A stretch of DNA of 64,000 bases from Limnohabitans sp. TEGF004. Its GTDB lineage: Bacteria > Pseudomonadota > Gammaproteobacteria > Burkholderiales > Burkholderiaceae_C. Both the position numbers and the translations under genes were made by a program. The stretch spans positions 744,001-808,000 of the forward strand of contig NZ_AP027056.1 of the NCBI RefSeq assembly GCF_027924965.1, in the 5' to 3' direction. Shown here piece after piece: positions 9,206-18,283 of the stretch; within the stretch, counting starts at the first letter, position 1, and the number at the start of each line of letters is the position of its first letter. Below the pieces are notes generated by a model. The model worked only from the letters and a program-made list of their open reading frames with translations. It had not been told where the DNA came from and did not search any database.

Positions 9206-10450
9206 ATGAACGAATTACAAGAATTGTTGCTGGACTTGCAAAGTCCAGCGATTGCGTTAGAACTCGCCGGTTTGGCACTGTGCTTGGCTTTGGCTGGGGG
9301 CTTGAGCTGGGCCTTGGGGCGCAGATTCACATCCTCTAACTCCATTTTGTTTGGCCGTCGGTTGATGGACGGGGTGTTGTTTCCTGCTTTGGCTTTGGTC
9401 TTCACATATGGCTTGAAGCTGGTGCTCATGAAGATGCAGCGTGTGCCCGTGCTGAAGATGGCGCTGCCCGTGCTGGTGTCGCTGGTGCTGATTCGCTTGA
9501 TTGCGCGTGTTTTGGCGGCGGTGTTTCCCAATTCGCGCGGTGCGCGCATCTTGGAACAAGTCGTGTCTTGGTTGGCCTGGGGTTTAGCGGTGCTGTGGAT
9601 CACGGGCTGGTGGGGCCCGATGATGGATGAGCTGGATGGTTTGCAGTTCATGCTCGGCAAGACGCGCATCAGCGTGACGCATGTGCTGGAAGTGGTGTTC
9701 ACCTCGGGTTTTGTGCTGGTGCTGGCGCTGTGGCTGTCGGCCGCCCTTGAGCAACGTGTGATCAATCGCGCGTTTGAAGATTTGTCTATGCGCAAGGTGG
9801 CCGCCAATGCCATGCGTGTGTTGTTGCTGGTCATTGGTACTTTGTTTGCCTTGTCCTCGTTGGGTTTTGACTTGACGGCTTTGTCGGTCTTGGGCGGCGC
9901 TTTGGGTGTGGGTATTGGTTTTGGCTTGCAAAAGTTGGCGGCTAACTATGTGAGTGGTTTTGTCATCTTGTTGGAGCGCTCGCTGCGTATTGGCGACTTT
10001 GTGCGTGTGGATGGTTTTGAAGGCCGCGTGACCGACATCAAAACCCGCTACACCTTGGTGCGTGCCAGCAACGGCAGCGAATCCGTGGTGCCCAATGAGT
10101 TGCTACTGACGCAGCGCGTTGAAAACTTGTCGCTGGAAAGCCGCCACTTGCTGCAAACCTGTACTTTCTGGGTGGGTTTGGAAAGCGATGTGGAGCGCGT
10201 GCAAGAGGTTTTGGTGCAAGCCGCATTGAGCGCTGAGTGGGTGCTGTGCAACCCCATACCTCAAGCCCTCTTGGGCGAGGTGGCCCCTCAAGGTTTGCGT
10301 TTCAACTTGAATTTCTGGATGGAAGACCCTGTCAATGGTCAATCTTTGACGCGTTCGCGTGTCAACATCGCTGCGCTGAGTGCTTTGCGGTCGGCTGGTG
10401 TGGTCTTGGTGCATTCGCCGCAAGAGGTGGTGCTGCGCCATCCGGCTTAA
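9206..10450 (+). CDS. MscS family mechanosensitive channel
   Basis: A 414-residue inner-membrane channel of the MscS family, which opens when membrane tension rises. Several N-terminal hydrophobic helices (about 13-190) precede the pore helix and beta domain. The latter is marked by GIGFGLQKLAANYVSGF, SLRIGDFVRVDGFEGRVTDI and the asparagine-containing VPNELL segment. It is longer than E. coli MscS (286 residues) by extra N-terminal helices, as in YbdG- or YnaI-like members. It follows the deacetylase gene directly. Confidence 0.9.
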   Translation: MNELQELLLDLQSPAIALELAGLALCLALAGGLSWALGRRFTSSNSILFGRRLMDGVLFPALALVFTYGLKLVLMKMQRVPVLKMALPVLVSLVLIRLIARVLAAVFPNSRGARILEQVVSWLAWGLAVLWITGWWGPMMDELDGLQFMLGKTRISVTHVLEVVFTSGFVLVLALWLSAALEQRVINRAFEDLSMRKVAANAMRVLLLVIGTLFALSSLGFDLTALSVLGGALGVGIGFGLQKLAANYVSGFVILLERSLRIGDFVRVDGFEGRVTDIKTRYTLVRASNGSESVVPNELLLTQRVENLSLESRHLLQTCTFWVGLESDVERVQEVLVQAALSAEWVLCNPIPQALLGEVAPQGLRFNLNFWMEDPVNGQSLTRSRVNIAALSALRSAGVVLVHSPQEVVLRHPA

Positions 10451-10451
10451 G

Positions 10452-10476
10452 TTTTTCCTAGGGACTTCCCTAGAAA
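10452..10476. terminator. possible terminator after the MscS gene
   Basis: Immediately after the MscS stop there is an inverted repeat, CTAGGGA and TCCCTAG one base apart, flanked by T and A runs. The short stem and tiny loop make it a weak terminator; it could also be a protein-binding site. Confidence 0.4.
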
Positions 10477-10521
10477 AGCACGGTCGTTCGATGAAAAAGC
10501 GTCTTTGATCTCTACAATGTT

Positions 10522-10537
10522 ACGTTTACGTAAACGT
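10522..10537. promoter_or_regulatory. perfect 16-bp palindrome upstream of etfBA (candidate LiuR/FadP-type operator)
   Basis: ACGTTTACGTAAACGT is self-complementary and ends 35 bases before the etfB start. In proteobacteria, etf and branched-chain or fatty acid degradation genes are commonly controlled by MerR-type LiuR or TetR-type regulators that bind ACGT-rich palindromes. Assignment to LiuR is my inference from the general look of its sites; no such regulator gene lies in this window. Confidence 0.6.
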
Positions 10538-10572
10538 CAATCTGTTTAATTCTAAAAATTGGAGCTTTTGCC

Positions 10573-11322
10573 ATGAAAGTTTTGGTCGCTGTCAAACGCG
10601 TGGTGGACTACAACGTCAAGGTCCGCGTGAAGTCGGACAACTCGGGCGTTGACATTGCCAACGTCAAAATGAGCATGAACCCGTTTGACGAGATTGCGGT
10701 GGAAGAAGCCGTGCGTCTCAAAGAAAAGGGCGTGGTCACCGAAGTGATCGCTGTGTCTTGTGGCGTGACCCAATGCCAAGAAACTTTGCGTACCGCAATG
10801 GCCATCGGCGCAGACCGTGGCATCTTGGTGGAGACGGCTGAAGAGCTGCAGCCTTTGGCCGTGGCCAAGCTCCTCAAAGCTTTGGTGGACAAAGAGCAAC
10901 CAGGCTTGGTGATCTTGGGCAAACAAGCGATTGACGATGATTGCAACCAAACTGGCCAGATGTTGGCGGCTTTGGCAGACATGCCCCAAGCCACCTTCGC
11001 TTCCAAGGTTGAACTGACAGCCGACAAAGCCAGCGTCACCCGCGAAGTGGACGGGGGTTTGGAAACCATTTCCATCAGCCTGCCTGCGGTCATCACGACC
11101 GACTTGCGTTTGAACGAGCCACGCTACGTGACTTTGCCCAACATCATGAAGGCCAAGAAGAAGCAGCTCGATGTGTTCAAGCCCGAAGACCTCGGGGTGG
11201 ACGTGAGCCCCCGCATCAAGACCCTCAAAGTGGTGGAGCCTGCCAAGCGCAGCGCGGGCATCAAGGTGGCGGATGTGGCCACTTTGGTGGACAAGCTCAA
11301 GAACGTGGCAAAAGTTATTTAA
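10573..11322 (+). CDS. etfB: electron transfer flavoprotein subunit beta
   Basis: The beta subunit of the ETF heterodimer, which takes electrons from acyl-CoA dehydrogenases and passes them to ETF-ubiquinone oxidoreductase. The 249 residues include the N-terminal [20 protein letters not shown], the AMP-binding region ending in [19 protein letters not shown], and [20 protein letters not shown], the recognition loop region for dehydrogenases. A GGAG sequence lies ahead of the ATG. It is followed by etfA after 36 bases; the partner oxidoreductase is at 51-53 kb. Confidence 0.96.
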   Translation: MKVLVAVKRVVDYNVKVRVKSDNSGVDIANVKMSMNPFDEIAVEEAVRLKEKGVVTEVIAVSCGVTQCQETLRTAMAIGADRGILVETAEELQPLAVAKLLKALVDKEQPGLVILGKQAIDDDCNQTGQMLAALADMPQATFASKVELTADKASVTREVDGGLETISISLPAVITTDLRLNEPRYVTLPNIMKAKKKQLDVFKPEDLGVDVSPRIKTLKVVEPAKRSAGIKVADVATLVDKLKNVAKVI

Positions 11323-11358
11323 GCCCGTCATCTCAACGAATACGCAGGAGAAACACAC

Positions 11359-12291
11359 ATGACATCCCTCGTGATTGCAGAACACGACAACGCCAGCATC
11401 AAAGGCGCAACCTTGAACACCGTCACAGCCGCAGCAGCCATTGGCGCTGACGTGCATGTGCTCGTCGCTGGTCACAACGCAGGCGCAGCCGCAGCAGCCG
11501 CTGCACAGATTGCAGGCGTGAGCAAAGTCATCCACGCCGACGGCGCCACACTGGAAGCCGGTTTGGCTGAGAACGTGGCAGCGCAAGTCTTAGCCATCGC
11601 TGGCAACTACACCCACATCCTGTTCCCCGCGACAGCGGCAGGTAAAAACGTAGCCCCTCGCGTGGCTGCCAAGTTGGACGTGGGCCAAATCAGCGACATC
11701 ACCAAGGTGGACAGCCCAGACACGTTTGAGCGTCCGATTTACGCAGGCAACGCCATTGCCACCGTGCAATCCAGCGATGCTGTGAAAGTCATCACCGTGC
11801 GCACCACGGGTTTTGATGCAGCGGCTGCCACAGGTGGCGCGGCTCAAATCGAAACCACAGCCGCAGCGACAGACTCAGGCAAGAGCAGCTTTGTGGGCCG
11901 TGAAGTCACCAAGAGCGACCGTCCAGAGCTGACAGCAGCCAAGATCATCGTCTCCGGTGGTCGTGCCTTGGGTAGCTCAGAGAAGTTTGACGAAGTCATG
12001 ACCCCACTGGCCGACAAGCTCGGTGCCGCGATTGGTGCTAGCCGCGCAGCGGTGGATGCAGGCTATGCCGCCAACGATTTGCAAGTGGGTCAAACCGGCA
12101 AGATCGTCGCGCCGCAGTTGTACGTGGCGTGCGGCATCAGCGGCGCGATCCAACACTTGGCGGGTATGAAGGACAGCAAGGTGATCGTGGCGATCAACAA
12201 AGACCCAGAGGCGCCGATCTTCAGCGTGGCCGACTTCGGCTTGGAGGCTGACCTGTTTGTGGCTGTGCCAGAGTTGGTCGCAGCGTTGTAA
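11359..12291 (+). CDS. etfA: electron transfer flavoprotein subunit alpha
   Basis: The FAD-carrying alpha subunit of ETF, 310 residues. The C-terminal FAD domain is clear: [41 protein letters not shown] and [24 protein letters not shown] contacts. The N-terminal half is unusually rich in Ala ([20 protein letters not shown]), common in this subunit from Burkholderiales. A CAGGAGAA ribosome site precedes the ATG. A rho-independent terminator follows directly, so acyl-CoA dehydrogenase expression downstream is probably reduced or separately driven. Confidence 0.96.
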   Translation: MTSLVIAEHDNASIKGATLNTVTAAAAIGADVHVLVAGHNAGAAAAAAAQIAGVSKVIHADGATLEAGLAENVAAQVLAIAGNYTHILFPATAAGKNVAPRVAAKLDVGQISDITKVDSPDTFERPIYAGNAIATVQSSDAVKVITVRTTGFDAAAATGGAAQIETTAAATDSGKSSFVGREVTKSDRPELTAAKIIVSGGRALGSSEKFDEVMTPLADKLGAAIGASRAAVDAGYAANDLQVGQTGKIVAPQLYVACGISGAIQHLAGMKDSKVIVAINKDPEAPIFSVADFGLEADLFVAVPELVAAL

Positions 12292-12301
12292 ACCTTCTGT
12301 G

Positions 12302-12330
12302 AAAAGGCACTCTTCGGGGTGCCTTTTTTG
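12302..12330 (+). terminator. rho-independent terminator after etfA
   Basis: Arms AAAAGGCAC (12302-12310) and GTGCCTTTT (12319-12327) enclose an eight-base loop and end in a T run. It lies 11 bases past the etfA stop and 24 bases before the next start. Confidence 0.85.
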
Positions 12331-12353
12331 TATTGAATTTTGGAGACATAAAA

Positions 12354-14144
12354 ATGAGCTACATCGCCCCCATCAAAGACATGGTGTTCAACATGGAACA
12401 CTTGGCCGGCCTCGAACAAGTGGCCCAAATTCCTGCGTTCGAAGACATGGGCGTGGAAACCGCCCAAGCCGTGCTCGAAGAATGCGCGAAGTTGAACGAG
12501 TCGGTGCTCGTGCCTTTGAACTGGGAAGGCGACAAGAACCCATCTTTCTTCAAAGACGGCCACGTCACCACCACGCCCGGCTTCAAAGAGGCGTATCAGC
12601 AGTACTGCGAAGGCGGCTGGCAAAGCCTGCAACACCCCGCCGATTTCGGCGGTCAAGGTTTGCCTAAAACCATTGGTGCTGCGTGCGGCGAAATGCTCAA
12701 CTCGGCCAACATGAGTTTTGCTTTGTGCCCCATGTTGACCGACGGTGCGATTGAAGCTTTGTTGACCGCAGGCTCTGACGACCTCAAAGCCACTTACCTT
12801 GAGAAGCTCATCTCCGGCGAGTGGACCGGCACCATGAACTTGACCGAGCCACAAGCGGGCTCTGACTTGGCGGCCGTGCGCACCCGCGCTGAGCCTCTGC
12901 CAGATGGCACCTACAAAGTGTTCGGCACCAAGATTTTCATCACCTACGGTGAACACGACATGGCCGAGAACATCGTCCACCTCGTGCTGGCGCGTGTGCA
13001 AGGCGCACCCGAGGGCGTGAAGGGCATCAGCTTGTTTGTGGTGCCCAAATTCATGGTGAACAAAGATGGGTCACTCGGCGCGCGTAACGATGTGCACTGC
13101 GTGAGCATCGAGCACAAGATGGGCATCAAAGCCAGCCCCACGGCCGTGTTGCAGTACGGCGACCACGGCGGTGCGATTGGCTTCCTCGTTGGTGAAGAAA
13201 ACCGCGGCTTGGAATACATGTTCATCATGATGAACGCGGCGCGTTATGCCGTGGGCGTGCAAGGCATTTCTATTGCCGAGCGTGCGTACCAAAAGGCTGT
13301 GACTTTCTCGCGTGACCGCGTGCAAAGCCGCCCTGTGGACGGCAGCATGAAAACCAGCGCACCCATCATTCACCACCCCGATGTGCGCCGCATGTTGATG
13401 ACCATGCGCGCCTACACCGAAGGTTGCCGCGCCATGGCCACGGTGGCTGCTGCTGCGTATGACGCATCGCACCACCATCCAGATGCCGACACGCGCAAAG
13501 ACAACTTGGCTTTCTACGAATTCTTGGTGCCTTTGGTCAAAGGCTTCAGCACTGAGATGAGTTTGGAAGTCACCAGCCTTGGCGTGCAAGTGCACGGTGG
13601 TATGGGCTTCATCGAAGAAACAGGTGCTGCACAGTACTACCGTGATTCCAAAATCTTGACGATTTACGAAGGCACCACAGCCATTCAAGCGAACGACTTG
13701 ATTGGCCGCAAAACAGGCCGTGATGGTGGCCAAACCGCCAAAGGCATTGCCGCGCAAATTGCCAACACCGAAGCTGACTTGCTCAAGAGCGGCAGTGCCA
13801 ACGCCAAGGCGATGGCCGCACGCTTGAAGGCTGCTCGTGAAGCTTTCTTGAACGTGGTCGACTTCGTGGTGGCCGGCGCCAAAGCCAGCCCCAATGCGGT
13901 GTTTGCAGGCAGCGTGCCTTACCTCATGCTCACCGGCAACTTGGTGGCAGGCTGGCAAATGGCACGTGCCTTGTTGGTGGCCGAGGCTGAGCTGGCCAAA
14001 GGCAACGATGCCGTGTTCATGCAATCCAAAATCACCACCGCGCGTTTCTACGCCGACCATATCCTGACCAAAGTACCAGGCATGCGCGACAGCATCGTGG
14101 ATGGTGCGGATAGCGTGACTGAGTTGGCACTCGACGCGTTCTAA
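12354..14144 (+). CDS. acyl-CoA dehydrogenase, long form with extra C-terminal domain
   Basis: A flavoprotein of about 596 residues that makes the 2-enoyl-CoA and hands electrons to ETF. Standard dehydrogenase motifs are [15 protein letters not shown] (flavin contact) and [20 protein letters not shown], which holds the catalytic Glu. The roughly 130-residue extension past the core is typical of the FadE-like/AcdC group of Burkholderiales. I start at ATG 12354, which is preceded by GGAGA; an in-frame TTG at 12333 lies next to the terminator and lacks a ribosome site. It lies downstream of etfBA, its electron acceptor. Chain-length preference is unknown. Confidence 0.93.
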   Translation: MSYIAPIKDMVFNMEHLAGLEQVAQIPAFEDMGVETAQAVLEECAKLNESVLVPLNWEGDKNPSFFKDGHVTTTPGFKEAYQQYCEGGWQSLQHPADFGGQGLPKTIGAACGEMLNSANMSFALCPMLTDGAIEALLTAGSDDLKATYLEKLISGEWTGTMNLTEPQAGSDLAAVRTRAEPLPDGTYKVFGTKIFITYGEHDMAENIVHLVLARVQGAPEGVKGISLFVVPKFMVNKDGSLGARNDVHCVSIEHKMGIKASPTAVLQYGDHGGAIGFLVGEENRGLEYMFIMMNAARYAVGVQGISIAERAYQKAVTFSRDRVQSRPVDGSMKTSAPIIHHPDVRRMLMTMRAYTEGCRAMATVAAAAYDASHHHPDADTRKDNLAFYEFLVPLVKGFSTEMSLEVTSLGVQVHGGMGFIEETGAAQYYRDSKILTIYEGTTAIQANDLIGRKTGRDGGQTAKGIAAQIANTEADLLKSGSANAKAMAARLKAAREAFLNVVDFVVAGAKASPNAVFAGSVPYLMLTGNLVAGWQMARALLVAEAELAKGNDAVFMQSKITTARFYADHILTKVPGMRDSIVDGADSVTELALDAF

Positions 14145-14175
14145 GTTTTTAGGTTCGCTCAATTCAAAACCACCA

Positions 14176-14203
14176 TCAGGGCACTTCACGTGCCCTGAGT
14201 TTT
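14176..14203 (+). terminator. rho-independent terminator after acyl-CoA dehydrogenase
   Basis: Arms TCAGGGCAC and GTGCCCTGA with a TTCAC loop, followed by TTTT. It sits between the dehydrogenase and the nitronate monooxygenase and could be partially read through. Confidence 0.75.
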
Positions 14204-14217
14204 CTCAAGGGCCAGAT

Positions 14218-15171
14218 ATGTCGCGTTTACCTCCCGTGTTGCAATCGCTCAAATTTCCAGTCATCGCGTCTCCACTGTTCATCATCAGTAACCCCAAGCT
14301 GTTGATTGCGCAATGCAAAGCGGGCGTGGTGGGCTCTATGCCTGCGCTCAATGCGCGCCCAGCTGAGCAGTTGGAAGAATGGTTGATTGAAATCACCGAG
14401 GCGCTGGCGGCACACAACCGTGAACACCCAGACCAGCCCGCTGCGCCATTTGCCATCAACCAAATCGTGCACAAGAGCAACGACCGCTTAGAACACGACA
14501 TGGCGCTGTGTGTGAAGTACAAGGTGCCGATCATCATCACGTCGCTTGGTGCGCGTGAAGACATCAACGCCGCAGCGCACAGCTACGGCGGCATCGTGTT
14601 GCACGACGTCATCAACAACAAGTTCGCGAAGAAGGCGATTGAAAAGGGCGCCGATGGCCTGATTGCCGTGGCCGCTGGTGCGGGTGGGCACGCAGGTGTG
14701 AAGAGCCCATTTGCCTTGATTCAAGAAATTCGTGAATGGTTTGATGGCCCTGTGGCTTTGAGCGGTTCGATTGCCACCGGCGGTGCGGTGTTGGCCGCGC
14801 AAGCGATGGGGGCGGACTTTGCCTACATTGGTTCAGCCTTCATCGCGACCGAAGAAGCACGTGCTGCGGATGACTACAAACAAGCGGTGGTGGATGGCAC
14901 GTCGGACGACATTGTGTTGAGCAATTTGTTCACGGGCGTGCATGGCAACTACTTGGCACCTTCGATTGTCAAAGCCGGCTTAGACCCTGAACACTTGCCT
15001 GAGAGCGACCCCAGCAAAATGAATTTTGGTGGCGGCGCACAAAAGGCTTGGAAGGATATTTGGGGCTGCGGCCAAGGTATTGGCGCGGTGAAGGCGGTGG
15101 TGCCTGCTGCTGAGTTGGTGGCGCGTTTGAAGCGTGAGTACCAAGCGGCCAAGCAGCGCTTCACGGCCTAA
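14218..15171 (+). CDS. nitronate monooxygenase (2-nitropropane dioxygenase family)
   Basis: A 317-residue FMN-dependent TIM-barrel enzyme of the NMO/NPD family, expected to oxidise alkyl nitronates such as propionate-3-nitronate. Visible motifs are FPVIASPLFIISNPKL near the N-terminus, AVAAGAGGHAG with the catalytic His, and LSGSIATGGAVLAAQAMGADF followed by YIGSAFIAT, which bind the FMN phosphate. Some family members act as enoyl reductases, and the location after an acyl-CoA dehydrogenase leaves that open. A strong bidirectional terminator follows. Confidence 0.88.
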   Translation: MSRLPPVLQSLKFPVIASPLFIISNPKLLIAQCKAGVVGSMPALNARPAEQLEEWLIEITEALAAHNREHPDQPAAPFAINQIVHKSNDRLEHDMALCVKYKVPIIITSLGAREDINAAAHSYGGIVLHDVINNKFAKKAIEKGADGLIAVAAGAGGHAGVKSPFALIQEIREWFDGPVALSGSIATGGAVLAAQAMGADFAYIGSAFIATEEARAADDYKQAVVDGTSDDIVLSNLFTGVHGNYLAPSIVKAGLDPEHLPESDPSKMNFGGGAQKAWKDIWGCGQGIGAVKAVVPAAELVARLKREYQAAKQRFTA

Positions 15172-15194
15172 GTCATGCGCAAAGAGTGAAGACC

Positions 15195-15227
15195 AAAAAA
15201 TAGCCGCTTTTCAGCGGCTATTTTTTT
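15195..15227. terminator. bidirectional terminator between NMO and universal stress protein genes
   Basis: Arms TAGCCGC (15201-15207) and GCGGCTA (15214-15220) flank TTTTCA, with an A run before and a T run after. It can serve both the rightward NMO gene and the leftward usp gene. Confidence 0.9.
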
Positions 15228-15281
15228 GAGGCGAGAGGACGGGCTTCGTTTAAAAAAAACACAGCCCTCCGTGCGCTCGCA

Positions 15282-15725
15282 TTAGCGCAAGACCAGCACC
15301 GGCACGCTGGCGTGTGTCAGCACTTGTTGTGTCTCGCTGCCCAGCAGCAAGCGCTTGATGCCACGGCGGCCGTGTGAGGCCATCACGATCAAATCGGCTT
15401 TGTGCTTTTTGGCGGCGGCAATCAGCGCGTCAGACACGATGTCTGATTTGACCACCACGGCCTTGGTGGTGACACCTTTGGCTTTGGCAGCTTTGACCAC
15501 GGCATCCAACACTTTTTGTGCGCCGTCGGTCCAACCTTTTTCAATTTTTGAAATTTCAGTGGCGGTCAAAGGCAAAGAGCCTTCAAAGTAGCTTTGTGGG
15601 TAACGTGGCGTGACTTTGACGGCAATCAATTCAGCGCCGCTCAGAGAGGCCAATTCGATGGCGCTTGAGATGGCTTTTTTGGACAAAGTAGAGCCGTCGG
15701 TGGCTACCAGAATTCGTTTGTACAT
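15282..15725 (-). CDS. universal stress protein, UspA family (single domain)
   Basis: A 147-residue cytoplasmic stress protein. YKRILVATDGSTLSKKAI at the N-terminus and the ATP-binding loop MASHGRRGIKRLLLGSETQQ (pattern G-2x-G-9x-G-S) identify an ATP-binding member. It is divergent from ccoI, and the shared 106-base gap holds an FNR box placed about 63 bases from its start. That spacing fits FNR-activated expression at low oxygen, as known for usp genes of facultative and microaerobic bacteria. A second stress protein of the same family lies at 57.7 kb. Confidence 0.92.
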   Translation of the reverse strand: MYKRILVATDGSTLSKKAISSAIELASLSGAELIAVKVTPRYPQSYFEGSLPLTATEISKIEKGWTDGAQKVLDAVVKAAKAKGVTTKAVVVKSDIVSDALIAAAKKHKADLIVMASHGRRGIKRLLLGSETQQVLTHASVPVLVLR

Positions 15726-15781
15726 AAACTGCTCCTTTTGTTGATTTCGACCAAAGCTTAACGTATGTCGTGCGTTTTGTG

Positions 15782-15795
15782 TTGATGCACGTCAA
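15782..15795. promoter_or_regulatory. FNR box between usp and ccoI
   Basis: TTGAT-GCAC-GTCAA differs from the FNR consensus TTGAT-N4-ATCAA at one base. Its centre is about 63 bases from the usp start and about 43 bases from the ccoI start. A second, poorer match (TTGAT-TTCG-ACCAA) lies at 15741-15754. The same GTCAA half-site recurs before hemN/fnr. Confidence 0.75.
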
Positions 15796-15831
15796 GTTCT
15801 GGTTCGTCCAAGCCGTTAGGCTACACCCCTT

Positions 15832-18084
15832 ATGCATTCAGATACATCCAAGGTCGAGCTGCTCGACGACCGCCAAGAGTGGTTGCGTTTTAGTCAACCG
15901 CACAAGCCCACGCTCCATGGTTCAGATGACTGCTGGGATTCGCATGTGGTGATCCAAGGCATGCACTGTGCGGCTTGTGCTTTCACTGTGGAAGAAGCGC
16001 TCATGTCGGTGCCGGGCGTGCAATCGGCCGAAGTCAATGCGGCCACGCATCGCGCCAAAGTGGTGTGGTCTGCCGCGCAGGTGAAGCCGTCGGCCTGGAT
16101 GGCGGCCATTGCCAAAGTGGGTTATGGCGCTTTGCCGGCAGCCGATAGCAGCTTGCGCCAAGCGCGGCATGAGGAAAGCCGTCGAGCCCTGTGGCGTTGG
16201 TTGGTGGCAGGTTTTTGCATGATGCAAGTGATGATGTATGCCTATCCCGCGTATGTGTCGCGCGAGGGCGACATCACGCCTGACATGGTGTTCTTGTTGC
16301 GTTGGGCTTCTTGGGTGTTGACGCTGCCTGTGGTTCTGTTTGCGTGCGGCCCGTTCTTTGGCAATGCCTTGCGTGACATTCGCGCGCGTCGCGTGAGCAT
16401 GGATTTGCCCGTGGCGCTTGGCATGGTGATTACCTTCTTGCTCAGCTCTGTGGCCACGTTTGAGCCTGAAGGCGTGTTTGGTGCCGAGGTGTATTACGAC
16501 TCGCTCACCATGTTTGTGTTCTTCTTGCTGACGGGGCGATGGCTAGAGCTGCGCGTGCGTGACCGCACGGCGGGCGCACTGGAAGCTTTGATGAACCGTC
16601 TGCCCGACAGCGTGGAGCGTCAATTGCCCTCAGGTGAGTTTGAGCGCGTGGCTGTGCGTCGCGTGATGGTGGGTGATGTGATTCGTGTGTTGCCGTCTGA
16701 AAGCTTTCCTGCCGATGGCGTGATTTTGCAAGGCCAGACCTTGGCCGATGAGGCGTTGCTCACGGGTGAGTCACGCCCGCAAGCGCGTGGCGTGGGCGAC
16801 ACGGTGGTGGCGGGCAGTCACAACCTCAGCGGCATCGTCACGGTGCGCGTGGTGCAGGTGGGCGAGGGCACGCAGTTCTCGCAAATCGTGTCGTTGATGG
16901 AGAACGCTTCGTTGCAAAAACCACGCTTGGCGCAATTGGCGGATCGCATTGCCAAACCCTTTTTGATTGGGGTGTTGGTATTGGCTGCACTCTCAGCGGT
17001 CTATTGGTGGCCGACCAACCCAGGGCACGCCTTGATGGTGGCGGTGGCGGTGCTGGTGGTGACGTGTCCTTGTGCGCTGTCGCTCGCCACGCCAGCGGCC
17101 ATGTTGGCGGCAGCAGGCAACTTGGCGCGTCATGGCGTGCTGGTGCGCAATCTGCAAGCTTTGGAGTCATTGGCTGAGATTGACACCGTGATTTTTGATA
17201 AGACGGGCACGCTCACCCAAGACGGCCAGCGCGTGACGCAAGTGATGACGGCAGAGGGTGTGACGCCCGAATACGCCTTGGATTTGGCCGCGGCTTTGGC
17301 CAAACATTCACTGCACCCTTTGTCGCGCGCGCTGGTGCAAGCACACGATGAGGCTTCAGGCCGTTCTGTGCTGGATGTTCAAGATGTAAACGAAATGATT
17401 GGTCAGGGCTTGGAAGGCCAGCTAGATGGGTGTTTGCGCTTGGGCTCTGCCGCATTTTGTGCGCCAAAAACCAAGGGAATACCCGATAAAGCCGAGGTTT
17501 GCCAAGTACACTTGTGCCGTGAAAACGCGTGGTTAGCCAGCTGGCAGCTCTCAGAAGATGTTCGCGCAGATGCGGTGCAAACCGTTCAAGCCCTGAAGCA
17601 CTTGAACCTTGATGTTTGGTTGCTTTCGGGCGATCGGCCCGAGTCGGCGCAACAGGTTGCGCAGCAGGTGGGCATCACCCGAGCCTTTGGGGCGTGTACC
17701 CCGCAAGACAAGCTCTCTCGCATGCAGGCTGCGCAGTCGCAAGGCGCGCGGGTGGCGATGGTGGGAGATGGTCTCAATGATGGCCCCGTCTTGGCCGGTG
17801 CCCATGTGTCGATGGCGTTTGGCAATGCGGTGCCCTTGGCTCAGTCCAAATCGGACTTGGTCTTGATGGGCGGCAGCTTGTTGGTGGTGGCGCAAAGCAT
17901 CAAGTTAGCCAGGCATACCCTGCGGGTGGTCAAGCAAAACTTGGTGTGGGCTGCGGCTTACAACGCTTTGTGCGTGCCATTGGCGGTGGTGGGCTGGTTG
18001 CCAGCATGGCTGGCTGGTTTGGGAATGGCGTTGAGCTCGTTGTGGGTCGTGTTGAATTCTTTACGGCTCACGAAAGGATTTTGA
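15832..18084 (+). CDS. ccoI: cbb3 oxidase copper-loading P1B-type ATPase CcoI/FixI
   Basis: A 750-residue heavy-metal P-type ATPase that exports copper needed to assemble CuB of cbb3 oxidase. An N-terminal metal-binding domain carries GMHCAACAF (C46, C49). The membrane metal site CPC is at 412-414, the phosphorylation motif DKTGTLT begins at D456, and the hinge motif GDGLND is at 645-650. The short preceding stretch with DDCW at 32-35 is common in CcoI. Its stop overlaps the ccoS start (ATGA). Location beside ccoNOQP argues for CcoI rather than the detoxifying CopA. The ATG lies almost at the start point predicted from the upstream FNR box. Confidence 0.93.
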   Translation: MHSDTSKVELLDDRQEWLRFSQPHKPTLHGSDDCWDSHVVIQGMHCAACAFTVEEALMSVPGVQSAEVNAATHRAKVVWSAAQVKPSAWMAAIAKVGYGALPAADSSLRQARHEESRRALWRWLVAGFCMMQVMMYAYPAYVSREGDITPDMVFLLRWASWVLTLPVVLFACGPFFGNALRDIRARRVSMDLPVALGMVITFLLSSVATFEPEGVFGAEVYYDSLTMFVFFLLTGRWLELRVRDRTAGALEALMNRLPDSVERQLPSGEFERVAVRRVMVGDVIRVLPSESFPADGVILQGQTLADEALLTGESRPQARGVGDTVVAGSHNLSGIVTVRVVQVGEGTQFSQIVSLMENASLQKPRLAQLADRIAKPFLIGVLVLAALSAVYWWPTNPGHALMVAVAVLVVTCPCALSLATPAAMLAAAGNLARHGVLVRNLQALESLAEIDTVIFDKTGTLTQDGQRVTQVMTAEGVTPEYALDLAAALAKHSLHPLSRALVQAHDEASGRSVLDVQDVNEMIGQGLEGQLDGCLRLGSAAFCAPKTKGIPDKAEVCQVHLCRENAWLASWQLSEDVRADAVQTVQALKHLNLDVWLLSGDRPESAQQVAQQVGITRAFGACTPQDKLSRMQAAQSQGARVAMVGDGLNDGPVLAGAHVSMAFGNAVPLAQSKSDLVLMGGSLLVVAQSIKLARHTLRVVKQNLVWAAAYNALCVPLAVVGWLPAWLAGLGMALSSLWVVLNSLRLTKGF

Positions 18085-18221
18085 TGGATATCTTGTATTT
18101 ATTGATTCCGCTGTCGGTGTTGTTGGTGCTTTTTATCTTGGGTGGCCTCTGGTGGGCCATTCACAAAGGCCAATTTGACAGCGTGGAGCAAGAAGGCGAG
18201 CGTATTCTTCGAAACGATTGA
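18084..18221 (+). CDS. ccoS: cbb3 oxidase maturation protein CcoS
   Basis: A 45-residue single-pass membrane protein: MDILYLLIPLSVLLVLFIL is the membrane helix, followed by GGLWWAIHKGQFD and an acidic tail. GxxWWAxxxGQFD is the CcoS signature. CcoS is required for insertion of heme b and CuB into CcoN. The ATG overlaps the ccoI stop. The stop codon lies within an FNR box that drives the next operon. Confidence 0.93.
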   Translation: MDILYLLIPLSVLLVLFILGGLWWAIHKGQFDSVEQEGERILRND

Positions 18222-18231
18222 TTTGAATCAA
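18218..18231. promoter_or_regulatory. perfect FNR box upstream of ccoN
   Basis: TTGAT-TTGA-ATCAA matches the full FNR/ANR consensus. Its centre (18224.5) lies 41.5 bases before a predicted start point at 18266, with GATACT at 18254-18259 as -10 element. This is the classic class II FNR activation geometry. The site overlaps the ccoS stop codon. Confidence 0.88.
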
Positions 18232-18283
18232 ACACCTGTAGGGGTGATTTGAGGATACTGGTTTGAAAAATGAAAGGTGACCG

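Noticed and set aside
10552..11586. 344-codon ORF on the minus strand opposite etfB
   Set aside because: It is antisense to a certain gene, rich in His, Cys and Gly with no domain, and arises from third-position GC bias.
13071..14189. 372-codon ORF on the minus strand opposite acyl-CoA dehydrogenase
   Set aside because: Same type of antisense shadow; composition is His- and Ala-rich with no family resemblance.
15741..15754. Second FNR box TTGAT-TTCG-ACCAA near usp
   Set aside because: Mismatch in the second half-site and position at the likely start point make activation improbable; kept only as a note.
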